A stretch of DNA of 64,000 bases from Macrostomum hystrix. Lineage: Eukaryota; Platyhelminthes; Macrostomidae. The notes under the pieces are model-generated. The model ran no database searches and was not told where the DNA came from. It saw only the letters and a list, made by a program, of their open reading frames with translations. The stretch spans positions 20,701,501 to 20,765,500 of the forward strand of contig CATNEN010000039.1 of NCBI GenBank assembly GCA_950097015.1, read 5' to 3'. The translations under genes and the position numbers were made by a program. This document shows, piece after piece, positions 34,301 through 43,860 of this stretch (the first letter of the stretch is position 1; each line of letters starts with the position of its first letter).

Positions 34301-37300
34301 GTGAGTCCACAGGTTGTAACCCGTTTCGTCGATGTAGACGACCACCGTGTCCTGTTGCAGTTCGGTCATGAGCAGCGCGTACTCGCGTCTCTTCTCGATC
34401 ACCCCCTGCGAGTTTGCGCTCAGTCGGATGTCAGTGTTCTTGGTAGCGATCTTGAACGTGTACAAAGCCCCTTCCAAGGCTCTGGCCAGTGTCTTGATGG
34501 TGACAGGCGGCTTGTTGGGAAGCTGGGCACTCAGCTTCGTGCGCAATGCTTTCAGCGTCGCCAGGGGGTTCGCATCCACGAAAGCAATAAGCGCCTGGCG
34601 CATCTCCTCATCGAACTTGCATGAGCCAATCTTTCTTCCCCCTCGCGGGAGGGCATCCACCCGGCCCGTTGCTTCATAAATCCTGACGATATGCCGAGCT
34701 GTCTTCATATTCATGCGAAGAACTTTGGCGGCCACACGTAGGTCCTGACCTTCCGTCCACGCAGCAATCAGTCGTCTTCTGTCTTCGTCGCTTGTTGTTC
34801 TCATTCTGTTTCATTTGCTTCAATCACAGACTAAGCCACAGACAGCTTGACATAGCATCGGAAAAGTGGCTGAGATTGCATGTCCCAGGCTGAGATAGCA
34901 TGGCCTTAAGAAGCATGTCTATGGTAAAAGTCGACTGGCTTACGTAAAAAATCGCACTGTCGAGATGGGCTGGCTGAGTTTGGATGTCTCTAGGCTGAGA
35001 TAGCATGACAAATACTATAATTTAATCAGTGTGTTAATTTATTTAAACAAATGGAAAAGGTGCAACTTCAAATTGGTTACTTCTATTTAACAATTGCAAC
35101 TGTACAAAGCAAAAAAATAACTTGTTATAGTTGTCAACAGGGGTATGATTATTTATTTTTTTAGATCTGTGCTCTATGTCCCGTATCCCAGAGGGGGGCA
35201 TACAATTACTAGTTAGAAAGAAAACATAAAATTTGATTCGCTGTCAGTTACCAGTTTACATTCATTAAGGCAAATGAATGTAAACTGCTTCTACAGGCAA
35301 ATAGGCAAATAAAAATCAAAATGCTGCAAATTTGGGCAACTTCACTGCTTTTTGAGATTACAAGGTTGAGGCAGTGTGCAGCACAGTAGATATAGATTGC
35401 GGATGGGTACTTCTGCCATATTACAGCCTAGGCACCTCGGAATTTTCCGCTCATTGCACTTGCACCATCGAAGCCAAGCCCAACTAGCTTACATTCCAGA
35501 TCAATCTGTAGACACGCCATCTCACTCAGAATCTGGTTGCTGAGTCCCTCGCCAGTCAGATCTTCTGCATAAGAGAATCCTAAAAATCCTCATATATTGC
35601 TCCTTCGTTAATGTAGCGCATGCAAATCGTCATCTGCTCCTGTCGGGAAGAGTCAGTTGTCTCGTCAGCAAGTATCGACAGAAACTTTGATTTGCTTATT
35701 TGCATTCAAAGCTGATCAAGGATGACTTCACCTAGACACTCAGGTGAAGTCATCAGCTTTGAATCAGCCAGCTGGTGTACTTGGCATTTGCAGGCCAATG
35801 GCATAGATGGTCTTCCAGGTCTTTGTCACCGGCATCGACAAATTAACATAGCAGCTCACGAAACACACCATCATTGTGATCCTGGGGTTCCAAAATTTGA
35901 CCGCTGTCACAATGGCCATGAAGAACGAGTCCACTTTTTCCACACACCAGAATTGCTGAAATAGGATTTATATTTATATGAGTGGATGAATGAATCCCAT
36001 GTCTCTAAAGTTCACTAGTTTGTTCTGAGAAAGTAAATTAAATTAAATGTTACTTAAACTTACCACGAATGATGGAGCTTAGAACCTTCCCTTTCTTGCT
36101 TAGAGTATCAGCCTTTTGCAGAGCCAGCTGAGCATCAATGTGATCTTCTGGCAGCAATTGCTTAAACTGGCTGGCCATGAGACTATTCTTCTTGTGATAC
36201 TGCGTTTTTTCATGCGCCGTGACATAGCCATCAACACCATAGAGTTGTGAATACTGCCGCAACAGCTCATTGACAAGCTTTCCAAGTGCTTGGCCCTGAA
36301 GAAATGTAAAACAGATTGAAATCATATACATTTCCCAAAAGCATCTGAATTGGGATTAATGGTAGAGCTTGCTGCTGTTGCTTATGTAACTAAAAGACAT
36401 AAGCACAAAAAGACAAAAGCAGATTTTAAGTTGGATTAAATTGAACTTGAACTCATTGAATAACGTGTCAATGAAGCAGATTGCAGAACAGATAATACAA
36501 TGTAATAACCCAATCCAATCTAATCAATCATAGAGGCTAGAGGGATACTGATTTTTTACAATCAAAGTGAATGCTCAACCCCACGGTCCTACCAGTCTGT
36601 TGGACTCTGTCACCCTGGCCTCCCCTCCCCTCTTAAGTCCCACTTGCATACCTTGAAATTAGAGCTCTCATATAAGCCGAAGATGACGCAAATACGGCAG
36701 AAAAGTCCATTCCTTGCATGAGAGAATGTCAGCCATGGAGTTCTCTGTAGATGGTAAAGCTGCAAGTAACATTTCTCAACTTCACCCTTGGACATTCGCT
36801 CCTCGTATGGCATTTGGTAGGTTGGAGGAGGCGTCCAAGAATTGGTGAGAAATTGCAGTTTCGTGGCTGAATCAGCAGGGTTAGAGAAGAATCCAATGTC
36901 AAGCCTGAATAAAGAGAAAAACAGTTTAAGCTGATTAGGTAAATACCTTGAATTAGTTAATGTATCATGTTGATGTCATGCATTGACATTGTCATCTGCA
37001 AAAGCAAATTCTGCAATACATTGTAACATTTCTCTGTTTGTATAGCAGTCCTGAAGTAAAATATGCCAATTTCTGATTGCTTACTTTGAAAGAGCTGGAG
37101 CACTTGTTGATTCTACTGATGAATCCGTTGGCATAGGCTTTGAACTTGGCCTGGCATCTGCACCATCCAGAGCAGACTCGTTCAGACCAGCTCTAGCAGG
37201 ATCAGGATTTAAACCTGATTTAGCTGCTGCAGCTGCAGTAGTGGCCACGGGGTCAGCAGAAGCACTGATGGGTCCAGGTGAATTGTGGCCAAAAAAGGAT

Positions 37301-40300
37301 GTTAGGAGCCGCTGACACTTCTTTGGTGGTGGACCAACTCGTGCTGGTCCTCGATCTGGGTCAGGGTCACATAGGCATTCAGGCACAAGTGGCACAAAAT
37401 CATGTGTTGGAGCAGGAACAGGAAGTGAGGCCAAGGCCGACGCCGATTGCACTTCATCATCATCCAGTAGTGGTGCTGCTGATGAAGCTGAATCACATGT
37501 TTTTGCAGAAACAGGAATTGCAGCAGCAGCTCAAACTTGAAGCGACACCAACTCTGACTGGGGGGACTGCGAGTCCTGGTCCCGATTATCTTTACTGTTC
37601 ATAGATCTAGTCTAAATCTAGACTAGATCTCTCCTGCTTTGCAGCTTTTTTGTGTGTTGATTTAATTACTTAATTGACTGAAATCTTAATAAGTCAAGTC
37701 CACAGATAATATATAACTAGATTGGTCACTCTCCATCTCGCTGTGGGTGCAAAATGGATACTACTCTTAGGACGGTAGTGTAAATGCAAATTACAACAAA
37801 AAATATCAGACTAAATATCAGTGGCTATTTCAGCCACGTCAGCTTCATTCTATGGCACTTGCCACGTCATATTAAACATCTCTGTGGACGCTCATGCATA
37901 TCTTCTGCATAGTTTCTTGCTATCAAAATACTATTTTACAAAATTTTCTAACTTGATTATATTTTTTGGCTATTTTTACTACTGATGGCAGAGAAAATTA
38001 ACTGAGTGACCAATCTAGTTATATATTATCTGTGGTCAAGTCAACAGAAAATTGCCGTTAGAACAGTTAATATCCAAGTATTCCTAATGTTAAAAACTCT
38101 GCTCTGCTCTTATACCAGTAGGCAATAACAACAGTAGAAATAACAGTCAGAAATTGAACTTGTACTGTACATCATCGATCCTCTTTACATGTACATCTTT
38201 CTTTGGGAAGGGTGAGGTGGGGACGGGGTGGGGAAGGCAGGCACCAGTGTAGAGGCACCAAGACTAGGCCCACCTCAGGCTCAGCCACACATTTCCTTTC
38301 CCTTGGACCATGTCCATCACCACTCTTCCTTGCCTCCTTCCCTTGTCTAATGTCCAATACTACACATTTCGATTAAAACACAACACTGAAGACTCAATAA
38401 CAACAACTGTACATTTGGGCCTTGGCATGGTTGGCTTGGGTTGGGGGGCTAGCTTGTTTAGGATAGGATAGGAAGGGAAGGGAAGAGGGTCAGACTGCCA
38501 ACAGCAAAAGGGCCAATAGGCATGATAGTGATAGGGAGGAAGGCGGTTTAGCTTAAGCTTACAAAACTGCAGTCTGCTGTGCCCAGCTGGGGCTGCCTGC
38601 CTGCCAAGTGACATATTTGGTTACTTAACTCCAGTAGGCTTTCCTTCTAAATCTAAAAGGATTTTAGATTTTCCTCGATATCTTCAATGAACAAAAATCA
38701 TGTCTTATTCTGTTTGGTCAGATGGTCACCCGTAAGGGGGGTGGCCACCCCCCACCCCCCTAGTTGCGCGAGTGTGCGCCATTGATTCTATACCATGGCA
38801 GCCATGGAAGTATTGGTTAGCTATTTTATTAGCTTGTAGTACAAGCAATGATATTTATAACATTTTTAACCCTGTATTATTACAGATGTAGATCAATATT
38901 AATATTTGTTATTGATTCTATTTCTCAGACCATTTAATTTGTAAACTTTTTGTCAACTCAAAATCAAGCCAAGGTTGTAGCAGCTAATCATATACTTGCA
39001 GTTTAGTTGCTTGCTTTGTCAACTAGCCAATGCCAACTAGGAGACCCAAAAAGCTGGTCACTGTATCAACTATGTGTTCTATGCATAATTTTTTATTCTC
39101 AATAATATTCTTACAGTGTCATCAAAGTTGTGCTAGAGCTTCTCTCTTTAATTATCTCTCTAAGGATATGATGTCACCTAAGTAGTTACATAGATATTAT
39201 AATATAATGTCTTAGTAATTACAATATTAATATCAGCAATGTTGTTGTAGGCCTTTCTTAGAATTAGTTTCTGAGAATTAAATATTAAAATGATTTTTCT
39301 GTGTAGCATATTTAGTAAGTCTACTAAGTAGTGCATTTAGTTATTCTGGCCACTGCTTTATTGCATGTATTGTATTTCTAAGTATAGGCCTCCTGAAGAG
39401 CATTACCAATGATCTCAAGTGTACAGTAATACTTTCTACTTCTCTCTTGAATTCTCTTAGTATTTGTCTCTGCATATTTATGAAGAATAAAAGAACACTT
39501 CTGAGTATTGTATTCAAACTTCATATTAAACCACAAGTTGGTTTTCCTCCTTCTAATGTAACAGTTCAATATTTTTGCGCTATATATTTTATATGCCATA
39601 AACTATAAATTTTTTTTATATTATAGGAAAATACTGTATTAAAACAAATTTTTAGAACACTATATAAATGAGGAAAATCTTGCTGTTAGAAATATACCTC
39701 GCCAGTGAGCCAAAGAAAGGCAATAACTGAGTACCACCTTTTGAATAAGTGAAATTGTTGTGTCATTCAATATATTAAGAAGATATTGTCCAGTGTGGAG
39801 ATAAGACAGAGGTTGAGGCTGTGACCCTCTAATCCTGGAGAAACGCCCAGCTGAGACTGGAGAATAAGAGACCTAGTGCCTTAGAAGGATAAACCGCTCG
39901 TGCCAGTGCAAAAGCGCTACCTTAAGGGAAGCTCACAATGTAAGAGTTGTGGAGTTAAAACGGCCCTTTTCAGGGTCACCAAGATAAGATTTAAAGTAGA
40001 ATACAAAGCGTTAGAGAGAGAAATAAGTAACAAAGGAGGCCAGAAGAATACGCTACCAAGAGAGAGAAAAGTAGAGTGATAAGCCCTGTTACATTAACGT
40101 CTCAGTATTTCTAATTTTTTTGTGAAGATAGCTGACAATTCATATAAAAAAATATCAGTAAAACAATTGTTTTGAATTTTAACAAAGTATTGTTACGCAT
40201 TTAAAAGATAATATATATTCAAAATATTACTTCCTTTGCACTGTATTTGCAAAGTGAATTGTAGAACTTGTTTAAGCATTTGACATTTTTAGTATCTATG

Positions 40301-41710
40301 AAAACCCAATAAAGTTCGAACTGTATTTTTACATTTGCACTGCTAATATCTGCTCATATATATAGTTTTTTCTTTAACAGTAGGACTACCAAGCCATTTT
40401 GTCACCCGTTTTTATACCCTTGAAAGTTTTTGGTACTGCCTGAATGCTAACAGCATTGGGTGGTGACTGATTGGTTGACAAACTAAACAATGGTGTAATA
40501 TGGTTGAGCTGCACCTATTTATATTTTTTCAAGTCTATTATTTCAAGGCTTAATATGGAGAAATTCGTGTCAGGGTGTCCATAGGGTGGCCTAGTTCTAC
40601 CTGATGTAGCCCTCGAAGGTCCAGAAAATCTGTCTAGATAAAGTTAGGGGACAACCAAAGACAGAGATGGTGCAGGCACATTTTAGTGGCATGCTCATAA
40701 ATTTTAAAGCCCTGGCAAGTGTATGGGGGTGGGTGTATGAAATACACTAGTATAGCACTTATGGGAAGCATCTGACCTTTGGCCAGCACTTTAGTTACTT
40801 CATAAACATTTTACAAAGTACACATATTTAGCTTGTAAGCTCACAGTAAAATATTCAATCTATTTATCCAGGGCTCGCCAAATGAGCAGGAGAAGCGCCT
40901 ATTAAACAGCGCCACACTCTACATTGGCAATCTGGCGTTTTACACCCGCGAAGAACAAATCCACGAATTATTTAGTAGGGCCGGCGATGTCAAGCGCATT
41001 GTGATGGGCTTGGACAAGGTGAAACGAACGCCGTGCGGCTTCTGCTTTGTGGAATTCTACACTCGCTACGATGCCGAGAACGCCATGCGCTATGTGAATG
41101 GTACTAGGCTAGACGATCGGGTCATCAGAACTGACTGGGATGTTGGCTTTCAGGTGAGCGATTTGAAAATACTGTTTTAGCTAGATCATTTTTATTGCTA
41201 ATATTATGATTTATAATGCCAATTTGGGTTTCTAATTTAACCAGCCTAATGGGCATTTTATAATTTAGGGTTTAAAAAAAATCGACAACACAGCCGCAGC
41301 CCATTGTCCATTTAACAGCTGATGTGAAATAAAGCTGAATGCAGAGTAATGTGTCTTGCTAAAGTATAGTGTAGTCGAGAATCGAACCCCCGACCTTCAA
41401 GTCATGAGTCCGACGCTGTAGCCAATAAGCTACAATACCTTCATCGTGACTTTTTCTCCAGTAATCTAGTTAAAGATTTGTAGTTTCCCATTCTCCCCAA
41501 CCGCCATCTGTGCAGGAAGGACGCCAGTATGGTCGCGGCAAGAGCGGCGGCCAGGTGAGAGACGAGTATCGGGTTGATTATGATCCTGGCCGCGGCGGAT
41601 ACGGCAAGATTATCATGCAGAAGATGGGCCAGGATGATCGGATGTTCACCGACCCTGCGGTAGTTAAACCTCCCGCCGCCGCCGCAGCTGCTACCGCTAC
41701 TGCCCAATAA
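28382..41710 (+). CDS. NCBP2: Nuclear cap-binding protein subunit 2 (CBP20)
   Basis: Three exons, 28382-28453, 40872-41153 and 41516-41710, join in frame to 182 residues. Exon 1 encodes [20 protein letters not shown] and QHFK, matching the conserved N-terminal LSxYRDxHF segment. Exon 2 holds the RRM: RNP2 [11 protein letters not shown]1 GFCFVEF, plus [20 protein letters not shown]. Exon 3 has [19 protein letters not shown] and [11 protein letters not shown]. The Tyr and Phe residues that stack on m7G in CBP20 are kept. The protein binds the 5' cap with CBP80 in the nucleus and supports splicing, export and decay. It is longer than human CBP20 (156 residues) through an Ala/Pro-rich tail. Intron 1 is 12.4 kb and full of transposons; intron 2 carries a SINE. 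Both donors (GTAAAT, GTGAGC) and acceptors are normal, so the gene looks functional. Confidence 0.95.
28454..28948 (+). other. Start of NCBP2 intron 1, nothing recognised
   Basis: AT-rich intron sequence before the first inverted-repeat element. No coding or RNA signal I can support. Confidence 0.4.
30570..30820. repeat. Copy of a segment inside the LTR at 32131
   Basis: About 250 bp roughly 90% identical to 32565-32815, same orientation (shared GGTGAAACGAGGGCCAAGCA). It indicates a second, broken copy of the same retroelement in this intron. Confidence 0.8.
30951..31620 (-). pseudogene. Degenerate proline/lysine-rich open frame
   Basis: Minus-strand reading from about 31560 gives a Pro/Lys-rich peptide that ends at a stop near 31365. 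A second frame (31337-30951, 128 residues, [18 protein letters not shown]) continues with the same composition one frame off. I recognise no family. It is probably the broken internal part of a mobile element, as it lies between the 93-bp direct repeats. Confidence 0.35.
32131..33168 (+). mobile_element. LTR with tRNA-Glu-type primer-binding site
   Basis: The insert interrupts the right arm of the TIR element. It begins TGTTACAATT, ends TTTCA at 33145 and, after one base, carries TGGTTCCCTGACTGGGAG (33147 on). That is complementary to the 3' end of animal tRNA-Glu including CCA, with two mismatches over 22 bases as I recall the tRNA. TATAAAAG at 32281 fits an LTR promoter. LTR length is about 1.0 kb. 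Only about 25 bp of leader follows, so the element body is deleted. No 5-bp TSD could be assigned. Confidence 0.5.
33431..35017 (-). mobile_element. Complete Tc1/IS630-type DNA transposon
   Basis: A 1587-bp element with TA duplications (33429-33430 and 35018-35019). Terminal inverted repeats of about 150 bp begin TAGTATTTGTCATGCTATCT; a subterminal repeat GCCATGCTATCTCAGCCTGG occurs near 33546 and, inverted, near 34903. The arms are nearly identical at the outer 50 bp and again in the inner 50 bp. It encloses one intact transposase frame and sits in NCBP2 intron 1, antisense to the host. Confidence 0.92.
33734..34804 (-). CDS. Tc1/IS630-like DDE transposase, intact
   Basis: 356 residues from ATG with no internal stop. 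N-terminal helix-turn-helix region ([20 protein letters not shown], then [20 protein letters not shown]) is the paired-like DNA-binding part. The catalytic core has D in [13 protein letters not shown] in [12 protein letters not shown] and E in [16 protein letters not shown], 33 residues after the second D, close to the DD34E of Tc1/IS630. The protein would bind the TIRs and cut and paste at TA. Both intact frame and well-preserved ends suggest recent insertion. Composition is more GC-rich than the surrounding intron. Confidence 0.9.
   Translation of the reverse strand: MRTTSDEDRRRLIAAWTEGQDLRVAAKVLRMNMKTARHIVRIYEATGRVDALPRGGRKIGSCKFDEEMRQALIAFVDANPLATLKALRTKLSAQLPNKPPVTIKTLARALEGALYTFKIATKNTDIRLSANSQGVIEKRREYALLMTELQQDTVVVYIDETGYNLWTHRSQGWSRRGQPVRRRCPTQRGPNLSICLAVSSALGLVKSEFFRGGQTKERFQHFVNDLVEQVVPQIGNARVVIVCDGPTFHRGVAVPEQHRHQFELHLLPAYSPFLNPCEMAHSAVKASIKLQLADPALVEEEAGGRPDGVTCEAWRLILLERVGRVALDAVTPLKVARWEIHCNRNFPQCIAEQPFN
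35330..37610 (-). pseudogene. hAT / ZMYM1-like transposase fossil, antisense in NCBP2 intron 1
   Basis: Minus-strand pieces appear in the order of this family. About 37600-37081: acidic/Pro-rich head with [12 protein letters not shown] and donor GTAAGC. 36904-36652: TTF-type zinc-finger region with [28 protein letters not shown] and FCRICV. 36295-36064: [18 protein letters not shown] and [12 protein letters not shown], donor GTAAGT. About 35960-35330: DUF4371/hAT core with [59 protein letters not shown] and [11 protein letters not shown]. The last piece has frameshifts and stops, and the C-terminal dimerisation region is missing, so it is dead. The terminal repeats were not found. Confidence 0.8.
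37701..38034. mobile_element. Non-autonomous DNA transposon, 8-bp TSD, member 2
   Basis: A 334-bp element between GTCAAGTC duplications (37693-37700 and 38035-38042), with perfect terminal inverted repeats of about 31 bp beginning CACAGATAATATATAACTAG. The same terminus, with one substitution and one extra base, bounds the element at 27182-27787. No coding capacity. Confidence 0.93.
38043..39690 (+). other. NCBP2 intron 1, middle part
   Basis: Mostly AT-rich intron, with a G-rich patch near 38205-38240 and a GGATA/GGGAA patch near 38455-38490. I see no gene, RNA or clear mobile element. Confidence 0.4.
39962..39980 (+). other. Histone-type 3' stem-loop look-alike
   Basis: GGCCCTTTTCAGGGTCACC: a six-pair stem (one G-T pair) with the invariant-type TTTC loop, preceded by AAAAC, followed by ACC and then a purine-rich AAGATAAGA resembling a histone downstream element. 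No histone coding sequence is visible upstream, so this is a relic or chance match. Confidence 0.35.
39981..40871 (+). other. NCBP2 intron 1, 3' part
   Basis: AT-rich sequence leading to the acceptor TTTATCCAG before exon 2. Nothing else recognised. Confidence 0.4.
41290..41450 (-). mobile_element. SINE family A copy in NCBP2 intron 2
   Basis: Minus-strand copy: head with GGTCGGGGGTTCGATTCTCG, then TTTAGCAAGACACATTACTC and CAGCTGTTAAATGG. Compared with the copy at 10501 it is truncated after the GCGGCTGTG segment. Confidence 0.8.
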
Positions 41711-42194
41711 ATATCTATAAACTGTTTATCGCGTCCCATTTTCTGCCGGTTTCTAACAGGAAAATCCCAACAAAAATGCTACTCATACTACTGACTGATT
41801 GTCTAAATAGCTTGACGGCACGATTTTCTATAAACAAGTTAGTCAGTATCATTATTATTGCTTAATCGTAAGTTACCCAGCGTTGTCTATTTGTACAGCT
41901 TTGTGTTGTTGTCGCCCGTTTGTACTTTATTAAAAGCGATTTAATAAATATTCTGCTTGTATTTTGCCGATTTGCTAGGGAAAGCGGACAAGCAGTGGCA
42001 TTTTTCAATTGAAAGCGCGAGTGTACTGCGAGTCAGCTTTTGTGTACGTTATTTTATTTAGCATCCGATGGCTACAAGGACTGACAAAAATGTTACTTCT
42101 AACTTACGTCTGCTGGATTACAAGCTTGGGTGTCCAGGCCTACCAGTCCGAGGACTGAACAGTAGTGTACATCTGGTTGCACTTATTATCACAG
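41711..42194. other. NCBP2 3' flank
   Basis: Immediately past the stop, AATAAA at 41706-41711 overlaps the TAA stop codon; another AATAAA lies at 41944. Around 42130-42165 a GTCC...GGACTGAACAG stretch resembles the SINE A body. No gene. Confidence 0.4.
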
Positions 42195-42425
42195 TCCTTT
42201 AGTCCTCTTGTCAGTCTGTTATCCCAGTACTGTCAGTATTTTATCCCAGTCCTAGCAGACTGTTATCCCAGTCCTGTCTGCTTGTTATCCCAGTCCTGTC
42301 TGCTTGTTATCCCAGTCCTGTCTGCTTGTTATCCCAGACCTGTCGGTCTGTTATCCCAGTCCTGTCTGCTTGTTATCCCAGTCCTGGCAGTTTGTTATCC
42401 CAGTCCTGGCAGTTTGTTAGGATTC
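42195..42425. repeat. 22-bp minisatellite split by a mobile element
   Basis: About ten copies of GTTATCCCAGTCCTGTCTGC followed by TT. One further unit (TCAGTCTGTTATCCCAGTC) appears at about 44360-44380, about 1.9 kb away, implying that the intervening DNA was inserted into the array. Confidence 0.85.
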
Positions 42426-42429
42426 TCTG

Positions 42430-43860
42430 CTAAGCTTTGCCATAGACGGATTGACATAGACAATCTTTTGCGTAAGAAAAATTACAGAGCATGCATCCAC
42501 TATGAGACTGATCTAACGTTGAAATTTCCCATGGACCATAGCAGCTGCATAGTTCAGAAACCGTCAATGGCTTGCAAGTTTGAAGAAGAAACTCGTCTTC
42601 GGATCATCCAGTGATATTACCGAAATGGAGAGAGCGTCACAGCTGCTTCGAGACAGTTAACACTTGGCGAAATGCTCAACCAAACGCTGCGGCCATTCCT
42701 CTTTGCACAAAGAAGAATGTTCATCAACTGGTGCAAAAGTTTCTGACAAAAAAGAACTTACAGTTGTCACATAAAGGACACAGTGGCAGACCTCGCAGTG
42801 GACAGAAGAGCGCGTTTTTGACGTGATGAGAGAGAAAATCTCTGAGACAAGTTTCACGAGACATCGAAATGTCAACTTCGATGTGCAGCGAATCGCGAGA
42901 CAGGATCTTCACCTGCATGCATATCGTGCAGAGAAGAAGCACGGACTGCTACCAAGCGACTTTGTGCAGCGAGCAGAACTGTGTCATCTAATGCTGAACA
43001 CTCTTGAGAACACCAATCAGCCAATTGTGTTTGTTGACGAAGCCACATTTCGAACAGACGGCACGGTCAATCTCACGAATGACCAGTTCTGGTTCACACG
43101 TGGCACAGCCCCGAATATCCCGCCAGCCGAAGCACGTCAAAATGCGCAAAGAGCAACAGTATTGGCTGCAGTGTCACGAGACTGACTTGGGGGGCCCTAA
43201 GCCCCCCAAGCCCCCCAACTACTTTTTCCCCGGAACTGTCAACTCTAAGGCTTATCAGGATGCATTGGAGCTTTTTCTGATTCCGGATCTTCATTCGGCT
43301 GGCATCCGAAACGTTTGGTTTGTGCAAGATGGTGCTACTGCGCACACTTCCGTCTCGACTCGCCAGTTTCTTAGTGACGCTTTCGGTGCCGATAGAGTGA
43401 TTAGCAAGTTTTTTAACACACCTTGGCCAGCAAGGTCACCTGATTTGAATCCGGTCGACTACTTTCTTTGGGGCTTTGCTCGTGAGCTCGTCTACGCCCA
43501 GGGAGGCTTTTTGAATTTACATCATCTGAACGCATCCATTGTTCGAGCTTTTGATTGGATTCGGCAGAACCGGATGGATGCTGTCCGCAATGCCGCCGAT
43601 GGCTTCTTTGGTCGGCTCCGTGAGTGCATTGAAAATGATGGGTATCATTTGAGGCACAGATAAAAGTTTATGAGCACCATATTGCTATGCTCACTGTACG
43701 TTGTTGTTTATTCTTGTTTGCGTTACATGTTTGCTTTATGCTCCGTTTTTTTCAAATAAACTGGCATTTGACCGCACACCGTCTCAGAGTCTATGCTCCT
43801 TAAGATTTTTTAAGCAAAATATTGTCTATGGCAGCTGTGTAGGCAAAGCTTGGCAGAAAA
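42430..43860 (+). mobile_element. Mariner-like transposon, disabled
   Basis: Degenerate terminal repeats (AAGCTTTGCC plus CATAGACAAT near 42433-42473 and, inverted, near 43828-43860) surround a broken transposase. Pieces: an N-terminal HTH (KFEEETRLRIIQ, stop, YYRNGESVTAASRQL) at 42570-42660; 42823-43185 with the first catalytic Asp in IVFVDEATF; and 43190-43663 with WFVQDGATAHTS and WPARSPDLNPVDYFLWG. Third residue is D, with 42 residues between the second and third acidic positions. A stop at 42612, further frameshifts and a C/G-rich insertion (GGGGGGCCCTAAGCCCCCC at about 43190) break the frame, so it is inactive. Residue spacing places it among DDxD Tc1/mariner lineages outside classical DD34D. 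Confidence 0.8.

Noticed and set aside
38172-38614. Minus-strand frames in a G-rich patch
   Set aside because: Low-complexity composition and no recognisable protein signature.
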